Part shown: in pieces, positions 50,973-59,987 of the stretch
Numbering within the stretch: the first letter of the stretch is position 1
Layout of the letters: each line of letters begins with the position of its first letter
NCBI RefSeq assembly: GCF_001634365.1
Contig: NZ_CP014581.1
Coordinates: 62,001 to 126,000, forward strand
Length of the DNA: 64,000 nt
Reading direction: 5' to 3'
From: Paraburkholderia phytofirmans OLGA172
GTDB lineage: Bacteria; Pseudomonadota; Gammaproteobacteria; Burkholderiales; Burkholderiaceae
The notes under the pieces: model-generated
Database searches by the model: none
Told to the model about the DNA's origin: nothing
Seen by the model: only the letters and a program-made list of their open reading frames with translations
Translations under genes and position numbers: made by a program

Positions 50973-53900
50973 ATGGAAGTGTTCTCCCCAGCACTGCCGG
51001 AGTATGCGGAGCTTTTCTGCTTCAGCAACTTCACTTTTCTGCACGGTGCGTCGCGCGGTGAGGAGCTTGTGAGCCGCGCCGTGCAGCTGGGGTATGCGGG
51101 GCTGGCGATCACCGACGAGTGCTCACTCGCGGGAGTCGTGCGGGCACACGTACAGGCCAAGGAAGAAAAGCTGCCGCTCGTCATTGGCTCGTACTTCCGG
51201 CTCGTCCAGGCAGACAAGAGTCCCGCGTTCGGACTGATCCTCTTGGCGCAGAACCGCGAAGGGTACGGCAACCTGTCCGAACTCATTACCCTCGGACGGA
51301 TGAGAGCGAACAAGGGCAACTACATACTCACACCGCAGGACATCTCCCGACCGTCGCATGGAAATGAGCACCTGCGTGGCATGCCGGACTGCTTGGCCAT
51401 CCTCGTTCCAGACTTCCCGGCGAAGGCTGAAACCTTGGGCCCGCAGCTTGAGTGGATGGCAAAGACGTTCCCTGCCAGGGCGTGGGCTGGGCTCACGCTT
51501 CACCAGCGCGCGATGGACGATATTCATCGTGGCATCGTGGAACACGTCGCTGACACTTATCGTGTGCCGGTCGTTGCAGTAGGCAACGTGTTGATGCACG
51601 TGCGCTCGCGCAAACCGCTGCAAGACACGATGACTGCCATTCGGGTCGGCAAGCCTATCGCTGAATGCGGCTACGACCTCGCGCCTAATGCGGAGCAACA
51701 TCTACGCTCACGGCTACGGCTCGCGAACCTGTATCCGGACCACACGCTGCATGAGACGCTCAACGTCATGGAACGCTGTACCTTCTCGCTTGATGAGCTT
51801 CGGTACGAGTACCCGGATGAGCTGGTCCCCGCGGGATACACCCATGAAGCGTATCTGCGGCAGGAGACTTACATCGGCGCGCATCGGCGTTTCCCCGATG
51901 GGATTCCACACAAGGTGCAGGAACAGCTTGAACACGAGTTGCAGCTTATTCGTGAGCTGGAATACGAACCGTATTTCCTGACCGTCTACGACATCGTGAG
52001 GTTCGCACGCAGCGAGCACATTCTGTGTCAGGGCCGCGGCTCGGCAGCAAATTCTGCTGTCTGTTACTGCCTCGGCGTCACCGAAGTCGATCCGTCAAGA
52101 AGCGCCATGCTCTTCGAGCGTTTTCTCAGCAAGGAGCGAGCGGAGCCGCCTGACATTGACGTAGATTTCGAGCACCAGAAACGTGAAATCGTGATCCAGT
52201 ACATCTACCGGAAGTACGGACGTGACCGGGCAGCCATTGCGGCCGCCGTGCACACGTATCGGCCGCGAGGTGCACTTCGCGAAACGGGAAAAGCTCTTGG
52301 CATCGACCCGCAAATCGTCGACCGTGTCGCCAAGAATCATCAGTGGTTCGATAGCTCCAGGGATCTGCTCAAACGCTTCACCGAATCAGGACTCGACCCG
52401 GACAACCCGATGATCGCAGCTTGGGCATCGCTTGCCGGACAGATTCTGAATTTTCCTCGACATCTCTCGCAGCACTCAGGGGGGTTCGTCATCAGTCGGG
52501 GAAAGCTCACCCGCCTCGTGCCTGTCGAAAATGCGGCGATGGCTGACAGGACGGCAATCCAGTGGGATAAGGACGACCTTGAAGCGCTAGGGCTTCTCAA
52601 GGTGGATATCCTCGCCCTCGGGATGCTTTCGGCGATTCGGCGAACCCTCGACATCGTCTCCGAGCAGCGGGGCGAACGCTTTGAAATGCAGGACATCCCG
52701 CCGGAAGACAGAAAGACGTACGCCATGATTTCGCGTGCCGACACGGTTGGTGTTTTCCAGATCGAATCGCGCGCGCAGATGTCGATGCTACCGCGCCTGA
52801 AACCGCAGACCTTCTATGACCTGGTGATCGAGGTCGCCCTCGTCCGGCCTGGCCCGATACAGGGGGGCGCTGTACATCCGTACCTGCGCCGTCGACAGGG
52901 ACTGGAGCCTGTGACCTATCCGAGCGAGTCTCTGGAGACAGCGCTCGGCCGGACGCTGGGCGTGGCCATTTTTCAGGAGCAGGTGATGCAGGTTGCGATC
53001 CTTGCAGCCGGATTTACGGCCGGCGAAGCCGATCAGCTACGACGCGCAATGGCTGCGTGGAAGCGCAAAGGTGGACTTGAGAAGTACTATGATCGAATCG
53101 TCAACGGCATGCTTGAGCGGGGCTACGAGCGGGCCTTCGCCGACAACATTTTCGAGCAGATCAAAGGCTTCGGCGAATACGGCTTTCCGGAAAGCCACGC
53201 TGCCAGTTTCGCGCTACTTGTCTATGCGAGCAGTTGGCTGAAGTGCCACGAGCCGGCTGCATTCCTCGCGGCAATGCTCAATTCTCAACCGATGGGCTTT
53301 TATTCCCCCTCACAGCTCGTGCAGGACGCGAAACGTCACGGCGTGCGCGTTCTGCCAGTCGACGTCACAGTGAGCGACTGGGATTCGGTGCTACGGCATC
53401 AATCGCCGGACTCAAAACCGAGCGTGCGGCTCGGTCTTTCCGTGCTGCGCGGCATGCGTGATGGCGCCGCGGAGCGTATCGAAACCGCGCGGGCCGTCCG
53501 ACCCTTTTCCAGCGTCAGTGACCTCGCGCGGCGCGCTCAGCTCGACCGCCACGATTTGCAGGTGCTAGCCGCGGCCAACGCGCTTTCATCGCTCGCTGGC
53601 AATCGGCGGGAAGCGTTGTGGCAGTCTGCGGCGGCGATACCCGATAAGGACATGCTCGCCGTCGCGCGCATCGACGATGACACGCCGGAACTTGGGGCAC
53701 CGTCTGAGGCCGAGGATCTCGTGAACGACTACCGATCGACTGGCCTGACGCTCGGCCGGCATCCGCTGGACATGCTGCGGCCGGTGCTGGCCGAACAGCG
53801 CCTGACGACAGCGGCTACGCTGAATGGCTATCGCAACGGGCGCCTTGCACGCGCATGCGGACTTGTCACGGGGCGGCAACGCCCCGGGACGGCGAACGGC

Positions 53901-54122
53901 GTGATGTTCGTTACGCTGGAAGACGAAACGGGAAACGTCAACATCATCGTCTGGCAGTCGGTCTTGGAGAAGTATCGGCGCGAAGCACTAAACGCTTCCC
54001 TGCTCGCGGTGTACGGCACATGGCAATCGGAAGGCGGAGTACGTCACCTTGTCGCGCAGTTGCTGATTGATATGTCGCATCTTTTAGGTGATCTGACATT
54101 GTCGAGCCGGGACTTTCACTAA
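50973..54122 (+). CDS. dnaE2: DnaE2 (ImuC), error-prone DNA polymerase
   Basis: The translesion C-family polymerase alpha subunit of the SOS mutasome. It has a PHP domain at the N-terminus (FSNFTFLHGASR, ITDECSLAGVVRAH). The palm has CQGRGSAANSAVCYCLG and PPDIDVDFEHQ with the catalytic aspartates, and the fingers follow. An OB-fold region at the C-terminus ends TLEDETGNVNIIVW. The frame opens at 50934, but the ATG at 50973 lies after the imuB stop and is a better start, giving 1049 residues, the normal family length. It appears intact. Confidence 0.95.
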   Translation: MEVFSPALPEYAELFCFSNFTFLHGASRGEELVSRAVQLGYAGLAITDECSLAGVVRAHVQAKEEKLPLVIGSYFRLVQADKSPAFGLILLAQNREGYGNLSELITLGRMRANKGNYILTPQDISRPSHGNEHLRGMPDCLAILVPDFPAKAETLGPQLEWMAKTFPARAWAGLTLHQRAMDDIHRGIVEHVADTYRVPVVAVGNVLMHVRSRKPLQDTMTAIRVGKPIAECGYDLAPNAEQHLRSRLRLANLYPDHTLHETLNVMERCTFSLDELRYEYPDELVPAGYTHEAYLRQETYIGAHRRFPDGIPHKVQEQLEHELQLIRELEYEPYFLTVYDIVRFARSEHILCQGRGSAANSAVCYCLGVTEVDPSRSAMLFERFLSKERAEPPDIDVDFEHQKREIVIQYIYRKYGRDRAAIAAAVHTYRPRGALRETGKALGIDPQIVDRVAKNHQWFDSSRDLLKRFTESGLDPDNPMIAAWASLAGQILNFPRHLSQHSGGFVISRGKLTRLVPVENAAMADRTAIQWDKDDLEALGLLKVDILALGMLSAIRRTLDIVSEQRGERFEMQDIPPEDRKTYAMISRADTVGVFQIESRAQMSMLPRLKPQTFYDLVIEVALVRPGPIQGGAVHPYLRRRQGLEPVTYPSESLETALGRTLGVAIFQEQVMQVAILAAGFTAGEADQLRRAMAAWKRKGGLEKYYDRIVNGMLERGYERAFADNIFEQIKGFGEYGFPESHAASFALLVYASSWLKCHEPAAFLAAMLNSQPMGFYSPSQLVQDAKRHGVRVLPVDVTVSDWDSVLRHQSPDSKPSVRLGLSVLRGMRDGAAERIETARAVRPFSSVSDLARRAQLDRHDLQVLAAANALSSLAGNRREALWQSAAAIPDKDMLAVARIDDDTPELGAPSEAEDLVNDYRSTGLTLGRHPLDMLRPVLAEQRLTTAATLNGYRNGRLARACGLVTGRQRPGTANGVMFVTLEDETGNVNIIVWQSVLEKYRREALNASLLAVYGTWQSEGGVRHLVAQLLIDMSHLLGDLTLSSRDFH

Positions 54123-54241
54123 CGAGCACTCAGCGGGACAACGGTATGGGCGCCTCGAGCTTTGACGGGGCATGCCAAGGACGGTAGGCGCAGCGCCGGT
54201 GCGACCAAAGGGTGGCAACGCTGCCCGGGCGGTCGTTTGCG

Positions 54242-54736
54242 TTACGGTGCTTCAGCGTCCTCTTCCTCGTTCCCGAATCGGTGGCGATCGAGCGTATGGA
54301 CAGCAAAAACGAATACGCCGATCAGCCAAAGTAAGCCGGCCGCTGCCCCAATCTCTCCTACCAACGGAATCAGCACGTCTAACAGGATCTCCCAAAGTGC
54401 CGCGCCCAATAGAACGAGCGCACCGAAGACACCGCAGACCAGGACTAACCGTAGCCGCTCGATCGGGGGAGAAAGTGAGCGGGCGAGAATCACCTCCCGG
54501 CAGATGAATCCCGCGAGCGCGGTAGGGGCCGCCACAAACGCGCATGTGAACGCTATCCGCAGAGTTGTATCCAGCGAGCCCCGGCTTATCAACGCTAAAA
54601 GTATCGCGAACGCCGTCGTTGCGTTGCCAAGCGTTGCTAGTTCGACCAGCCGCAATAAATGCGGCGGCCGCTCGGAGCGCACTTCAGCGGCGCTCGACGG
54701 GGATGCGTCAGGAGGATTTGAAGCCACGGCGGTCAC
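54242..54736 (-). CDS. Membrane protein, unknown
   Basis: A 164-residue protein with four hydrophobic segments between residues 30 and 145 and an acidic tail (HRFGNEEEDAEAP). No recognised family. To its right a truncated frame (54708-54880) runs into the repeat element. Confidence 0.5.
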   Translation of the reverse strand: MTAVASNPPDASPSSAAEVRSERPPHLLRLVELATLGNATTAFAILLALISRGSLDTTLRIAFTCAFVAAPTALAGFICREVILARSLSPPIERLRLVLVCGVFGALVLLGAALWEILLDVLIPLVGEIGAAAGLLWLIGVFVFAVHTLDRHRFGNEEEDAEAP

Positions 54737-54881
54737 AGTCCATCAGCAGAGCGTTGTGTACCGCGATCGGCATGCTCGAACGAAGCACGGGCTCGAGGGC
54801 CGTCACGCCCCTGTCAACAACCTCGGTTGCCTGCGCGATCGTCATGCCTTTCAGGCACGCGGCTGTTGAAGTTCGCAAATT

Positions 54882-55355
54882 CCGCTAATGGTGTCCGTTG
54901 GGGCGCTAATCGTATCCATTAATTCTGCTAGCCCGGATTTTCTACCGCAACGTGAACTCACTGCCCGACACGACTGACCAAGCGAAGGACGACCTAGCGC
55001 TGATCAACATCCATACAAAGTATGTTGAAGGCCCCGACGTGATACGCAAAGTGCCCTACTGTATGGCCTTTTTGATCTGCGCAGGGAGGCGGGCACCTTC
55101 CGAACATCAAAAAAAGACCTTCGGTATTTGCACTTTCTGCCGCTTCAATCGAATGCACTCATTGGGCTCCTATACAGGCGCATTAGCCGAATTAGTGGAC
55201 ACGACAAACGCGTTAGCAAAATCAACGGACATCCGAGCGTGCAGACGTTGTTGAAACGCAACGCCCGGAAAAGCGCTCGAAACCGCCGCTACGCCTTATT
55301 TCGCGCGGTCAAAGTCAACTCTTACATTAGCGTAATCTACGGACGCCATTAGCGG
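54882..55355. repeat. 474-bp element bounded by inverted repeats with iterated motifs
   Basis: The outer ends are inverted (CCGCTAATGG-GTCCGT and, further in, CGCTAAT). Inside, units of about 20-22 bases with the pattern GTCCGTTAATT-GCTAA recur: at 54891 and 54911 in plus orientation, at 55181-55203 and 55211-55233 in minus orientation. This looks like binding sites of a tyrosine recombinase, as at the ends of recombinase-in-trio elements, but no recombinase gene is inside. A weak 100-residue frame (54952-55254) is not convincing. It could be a non-autonomous element. Confidence 0.5.
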
Positions 55356-55376
55356 TTTTGAAGGGCTGCAACAACT

Positions 55377-55550
55377 GCCGCCTCACGGCAGCAGCGCGAG
55401 ATTGACGAAGCCCTGATCCCGCACATCGCTCCACTGGGCTGGAACCACATCAACCTGACGGGCGACTATGTGTGGCACGCCAACCAACGCGTCGCCAAAG
55501 GCCGATTCCGGCCGTTGCGCGCGATGAAATCGACTAAGTCGAAGTCTTAA
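55377..55550 (+). pseudogene. C-terminal remnant of Tn3-family transposase
   Basis: 57 codons ending at TAA 55548-55550, reading IDEALIPHIAPLGWNHINLTGDYVW in pieces typical of the extreme C-terminus of Tn3-family TnpA, then RVAKGRFRPLRAM. The rest of the transposase is missing. It runs directly to the 38-bp terminal repeat. Confidence 0.8.
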
Positions 55551-55583
55551 CGTACGAAAAAATCCCTTTCTTGAGGGCCCCCC
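55546..55583 (-). repeat. 38-bp terminal inverted repeat of a Tn3-family transposon
   Basis: Read on the minus strand it starts with G residues and ends in ACGTTAAG, exactly 38 bases, as in Tn3-family ends, and overlaps the stop of the transposase remnant. It marks the point where the transposon entered a second dnaE2 gene. The other end is not in the window, so the transposon was deleted or rearranged. Confidence 0.75.
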
Positions 55584-56405
55584 TATTCGCCATCGCAGCT
55601 CGTGCAGGATGCAAGGCGTCACGGCGTTCGAGTTCTGCCGGTCGACGTCACATTGAGTGACTGGGATTCGGTGCTGCAACGTCAGTCGCCAGACTCAAGG
55701 CCACACGTCCGGCTCGGTCTGTCGCTGCTTCGCGGTATGCGTGATGGAGCCGCGGAGCGTATCGAAACCGCGCGGGCCGTCAAACCTTTTTCGAGCGTCA
55801 GTGACCTGGCCCGGCGCGCTCAGCTCGACCGCCACGACCTGCAGGTGCTGGCCGCAGCCAGCGCACTTTCATCGCTGGCCGGCAACCGGCGGGAGGCGTT
55901 GTGGGAGTCTGCCGCAGCGACGCCCGACAGGGACATGCTCGCCGTCGCGCGCGTCGACGACGAGACGCCGGACCTTGGGGCACCGTCCGAAGCTGAGGAT
56001 ATGGTGAACGACTACAAATCGACCGGCCTGACGCTCGGCCGGCATCCGCTCGACTTGCTGCGGCCGGTCCTGCGCGAACAGCGTTTGATGCCTGCGGCAA
56101 CCCTGAACGGCTATCGCAACGGGCGCCTTGCACGCGCGTGCGGGCTCGTCACAGGACGGCAACGCCCCGGGACTGCCAACGGCGTAATGTTCGTCACGCT
56201 GGAAGACGAAACCGGAAACGTCAACATCATCGTATGGCAGTCGGTCCTGGAGAAGTATCGGCGTGAAGCGCTCAACGCTTCCCTGCTTGCCGTGTACGGC
56301 ACGTGGCAATCCGAAGGCGGGGTACGCCACCTCGTCGCGCAGTTGCTTGTCGACATGTCGCATCTTTTAGGCGATCTGACACTGGCGAGCCGCGACTTTC
56401 ACTAG
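55584..56405 (+). pseudogene. 3' fragment of a second dnaE2
   Basis: 274 codons match the end of DnaE2 from YSPSQLVQDARRHG to the terminal SRDFH. The polymerase core is missing. DNA identity to the full dnaE2 is high but clearly below 95% over the parts I compared, so it is a diverged copy, not a fresh duplication. Its 5' border is the 38-bp Tn3-type repeat. Without the PHP domain and palm it cannot be an active polymerase. Confidence 0.85.
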
Positions 56406-56649
56406 GGAGCGCTTCTGTCAAACGAAGAAAAGTTGGTACGAATTTCCACTAAAGGTGCAACCAATCCTGTCAAATCAAACACAAGAAAACCTGGCGCATC
56501 GGGGGCGTACATATAAATCATCTTGGCCGGTCGGCCGAGTTGATTGTCGAGGGTTAAGTGGTCATGGTTGTCGCTGCTCCTTCGTCATTGTCGTTGGGTG
56601 ATTGCTCCTCGCTCAGAGCGTCGTCGGGTAGACGCCGAACATGGATCGC
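56406..56649. other. Intergenic region, no gene seen
   Basis: The stretch between the dnaE2 fragment and the HTH-like remnant is mostly non-coding in appearance and AT-rich at its left end (56410-56520). No promoter or repeat stands out. Confidence 0.4.
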
Positions 56650-56784
56650 TTACATCTGATTCGCGGGCACGGGCAACCCGTCGCGGCGGGAGTAGTGCCC
56701 GAGCCGGTTGACTTCTGCCGCGATAGCAGGCGCTGTCATCGCCTCACCGGCGATCGAGAGTATTTCGACTATCGCCTCATGCAA
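56650..56784 (-). pseudogene. Remnant of a winged-helix (HARE-HTH-like) protein
   Basis: A minus-strand frame reads LHEAIVEILSIAGEAMTA then PAIAAEVNRLGHYSRRDG, LPVPANQ and a stop. It resembles the HARE-HTH-type domain found in restriction and chromatin proteins. There is no good start codon (TTG at 56784 without ribosome site), so it is probably a 5'- and 3'-trimmed remnant. It lies just past the end of the res gene. Confidence 0.4.
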
Positions 56785-56858
56785 AAAGTCAACACAGCCC
56801 CTCCACTTCCGCTACCGACGATTGTCGCGATCGTAGTTGACCGACGAGAGCAGAACGA

Positions 56859-59800
56859 CTATTTCAGGCATTCCTTGACGGCCTCGTCCTGGTCCGCAAC
56901 CTCGTTCAACAGCCCCGCCACGTCCTTGAACTTGCCGTACCTTGCCGGGTTCTCTCCCACCGCCAGTGCATGGAAGTGCGCCCGACCGCACTCAATCTTC
57001 GCGCTTTCGCGGTCGCGCAGATCGTCGGCGAACAGACTGCTCTTGGTTTCGGCAACAAAGTACAGCTTGTCGCCGTCGGGCGTGGTCACGAGCACTGCCC
57101 AGTCCGGGTTGTAGGTCCCCAACGGAGTTGGCACCTTGAACCAACCGGGCAGCTTCGCGTAGACCTTGATGGCTGTGTTTTTCTCCAGTTGATCGGCGAA
57201 GTCCTTCTCGACATCCGAGTCGTAGACCACGTGCTGGTACACCGATTTTTCGGTGTCCTTCAACATGTTCTTCAGGTATCCGGTCAGTTCCTCCTGCTCG
57301 AACAGCTCCTGCGCATAGAACGCGGCATCGCCTAGGCGTTGGTACCTGATGCCATCCACCAGTGCGTTGCGCTTGCATCGGTTGACCGCATCGGCCGCGA
57401 TCTCGATGAACTGCTGGGGGTTTCGCTTGAAGTCGCCGAGTCGGTTGCTCTCCGTCAGGATGCGGCCAATGCTGCGCCGGGTCAGCTGCGTTCGATCCTG
57501 CAGCTCGGTCAGCACGTCGGGTAGCTCGATGTCGGCCTCGTTAAGGTTGACAATGTCCGCCCCACCGCGCTCGGTGGCTTCGACCCCTGCTTTGCCGATG
57601 GCCATCCCCGCCTTGCGCCACTGCAGCCGTGTCTTGGCGATTGGTGGTGCATCGGTGAGCGCCTTGATGCAGTCGCCGATCAGCTTGTCGTTGTCGAACT
57701 GCACACGATAGGTCGTCTTCTGCTTGATGCGGTCCCACAGCGCCTTGAACTCCGGACTGTCCAGCACAGCGCGGCGCACGGGCACACTGCGGCGCTCGTC
57801 AGCGTTCTTGATCTCCAGCTTGCCGGAGGCCTTGCGCAGCAGCTCGGCAATCTGCGCGCGATGGGGCTCGAACTCGGTGGGCAGCGCCAGCGTGTTGTCC
57901 TTCAGCGCCTTCTTCAGCGTGTCCTGCACTTTACCCTTGGCATCGATGTAACCCTGCGCCTTCAGGTAGTCGGCCAGCGTCTTGGACGCGTCGAACCCGA
58001 GCGGTGCCTGCTTGCCATCGGCCTGCGTCACGGCGACCACGGCAAAGAGGTGATCCGGCACCACGCCGAATTGGATGCCGGTTTCTCTCTCAATGTCCCT
58101 CTGCAGGTTTTCGGCGAACTGCTGGTAGCTCTCGGTGGCGATCACCGTGAGCGTATTGACCTCGAAGCCGCGCAGGCGCTGGCCGTCCTGGTTGACGCAC
58201 AGGCGCAGCCCGCGCCCGATGGTCTGGCGCCGCCAGCGTTCGGTTTCACGGGTGGAGAAGTTGCAGATCTGGAAGACGTTGGGGTTGTCCCAGCCTTCCT
58301 TCAGCGCCGAGTGGCTGAAGATGAACTTGAGCGGCGAGCTGAAGCTCAGCAGCTTCTCCTTGTCGCGCATGATCAGGTTGTAGGTGTCGTCGTCAGCCTT
58401 GGTTTCGCCGCTGGTGTCCTTGAACACCTCCACCGTCTTGCCGCCGAGTTTCCTCTTGTCGATCGAGAAGTAGCCGTTGTGCACTTCGTCAGTCGCGCTG
58501 TTCAGGTCGATCTCGCCGAACAGGCTCTGGTAGTCCGGATGCCTGGCCCAGCGCTTGTATTCCTCCTCGAAGATGCGTGCGTATTCACCCTTCAACGCGT
58601 TGCCGTTCTCGTCGTACTGCCGGTACTTGTCCACCGCGTCAATGAAGAACAGGCTCAACACCTTGACGCCCTTCGGGCCAAGGAGCTTCTCCTTGTCCAG
58701 GTGCTCCTTGATCGTGCGGCGGATCATCTCGCGCTGCACGGCGGTAACATCTACGTCGCCCCAAGCCTCGCCCGGCCGCAAGTAGATCTGGTCGCCGGGG
58801 ACGTGAAGCTCGATGAACTCATCCCCCCTGCCGGTACGAATCGTGCCTATGCGCATGTTGGCGTACATCGCGCGCCGCGTGGTCTGTTGCAGATCGTCAC
58901 CATCTTGCACTGTGACCTCCTGGCGCTGCACACCACCCGCGCGGTTTTCGACGTCCAGTTCGACCTTGGCCGTGATGGCTCCGCGTCGGTTGCTCACCGA
59001 CACCAGCTTCACGAAAGCCTTGTTGTTGGCACTTTCCACCGTCGCTGCCGCCACCTCGATCTGCTTGACGAGTTTCTGCTCGTAGGCGTCCACCGCATCA
59101 AGCCGGTAGACCATGTTGTGCTTGTCCACGTGGGTAGCCGAGTAGCGCAGGCTGCATAGCGGGTTCATGCGGTCCAGTGCCTTCTTGCCGCGGCCATCAA
59201 TACCGCCATCCACGCTCTGGGGCTCGTCCACAATGATGAACGGACGCGTGGCCCGCACAAGGTCTATAGGCTTCTCGCCCCCCGTCTTCTCGCTGGCGCG
59301 ATACATCACGTTCTTGGTCTTCTCGCGACGGCGCGACTCGTCAGATTCCTCGGCGGCGGCCTCTTCTTCGTCACCGAACTTGTTGATTGAGCTAACTGTG
59401 ATTACCATAATCTGCACATTCGGGCTGGTGGCGAAGTTTCGCACCTGGCCAAGCTTGGCCGAGTCGTACTGGAAGAACTCGTAGCCTTTGGCGCTAGGGT
59501 ACAGCGCCTCGAAATGCTCCCGCGTGATCTCCAGCGTCTTGTTTACCCCCTCCTTGATCGCGACCGATGGCACCACGATCACGAACTTGGTGAAGCCGTA
59601 GCGCTTGTTCAGCTCGAAGATGCTGCGCAAATAGACGTAAGTCTTGCCTGTGCCGGTTTCCATCTCCACGGTGAAATCGCCTGAGAGCTTGGCAGAGGGC
59701 GGCAGGCCGTTGCGTAGTTGGATCGCCTTGAGGTTCGCGTCAACCTCGTCGTCCAGCAGTGTCAGCCGGTTGCCGATGCCGCCTTGCTCGGTCTCCTGCA

Positions 59801-59972
59801 TGCCCTCCAGCATGGCTTGCGTTGTGCCGACCTCGCTATCGACTGTTGTGCCAGCCGCGCGCATGGTGACGGTGAACTCGGAGCGGCACACCTCCTGGCC
59901 ACGGAAAATATCGCACACCGCGTCGATGGCAGCGGCCTGATAGGGTAGGTCGGCTTCGAAATGGAGCTTCAT
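56859..59972 (-). CDS. res: Type III restriction-modification enzyme, Res subunit
   Basis: The helicase-nuclease subunit of a type III system; it translocates on DNA and cuts when two unmodified sites meet. From ATG 59972 (TTG at 59981 also possible) the protein has 1037 residues. Walker A METGTGKT lies near residue 105 and DEPQ (motif II) near 247. HSALKEGWDNPNVFQICNF and RQTIGRGLRLCVNQ are motifs V and VI. A PD-(D/E)XK nuclease at the end has YNPDWAVLV and YFVAETK. All parts appear intact. It starts 15 bases after mod. Confidence 0.94.
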   Translation of the reverse strand: MKLHFEADLPYQAAAIDAVCDIFRGQEVCRSEFTVTMRAAGTTVDSEVGTTQAMLEGMQETEQGGIGNRLTLLDDEVDANLKAIQLRNGLPPSAKLSGDFTVEMETGTGKTYVYLRSIFELNKRYGFTKFVIVVPSVAIKEGVNKTLEITREHFEALYPSAKGYEFFQYDSAKLGQVRNFATSPNVQIMVITVSSINKFGDEEEAAAEESDESRRREKTKNVMYRASEKTGGEKPIDLVRATRPFIIVDEPQSVDGGIDGRGKKALDRMNPLCSLRYSATHVDKHNMVYRLDAVDAYEQKLVKQIEVAAATVESANNKAFVKLVSVSNRRGAITAKVELDVENRAGGVQRQEVTVQDGDDLQQTTRRAMYANMRIGTIRTGRGDEFIELHVPGDQIYLRPGEAWGDVDVTAVQREMIRRTIKEHLDKEKLLGPKGVKVLSLFFIDAVDKYRQYDENGNALKGEYARIFEEEYKRWARHPDYQSLFGEIDLNSATDEVHNGYFSIDKRKLGGKTVEVFKDTSGETKADDDTYNLIMRDKEKLLSFSSPLKFIFSHSALKEGWDNPNVFQICNFSTRETERWRRQTIGRGLRLCVNQDGQRLRGFEVNTLTVIATESYQQFAENLQRDIERETGIQFGVVPDHLFAVVAVTQADGKQAPLGFDASKTLADYLKAQGYIDAKGKVQDTLKKALKDNTLALPTEFEPHRAQIAELLRKASGKLEIKNADERRSVPVRRAVLDSPEFKALWDRIKQKTTYRVQFDNDKLIGDCIKALTDAPPIAKTRLQWRKAGMAIGKAGVEATERGGADIVNLNEADIELPDVLTELQDRTQLTRRSIGRILTESNRLGDFKRNPQQFIEIAADAVNRCKRNALVDGIRYQRLGDAAFYAQELFEQEELTGYLKNMLKDTEKSVYQHVVYDSDVEKDFADQLEKNTAIKVYAKLPGWFKVPTPLGTYNPDWAVLVTTPDGDKLYFVAETKSSLFADDLRDRESAKIECGRAHFHALAVGENPARYGKFKDVAGLLNEVADQDEAVKECLK

Positions 59973-59987
59973 GATCGTCAACGGTCC

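Noticed and set aside
54708..54845. 45-residue minus-strand ORF next to the repeat element
   Set aside because: Reads MTIAQATEVVDRG and is probably the end of a gene cut by the element at 54882, but it is too short to identify, so it is only mentioned as context.
54162..54869. 235-residue plus-strand ORF
   Set aside because: Serine/arginine-rich shadow of the minus-strand membrane gene at 54242-54736.
57861..59159. 432-residue plus-strand ORF
   Set aside because: Antisense shadow of the res gene; no independent motif.
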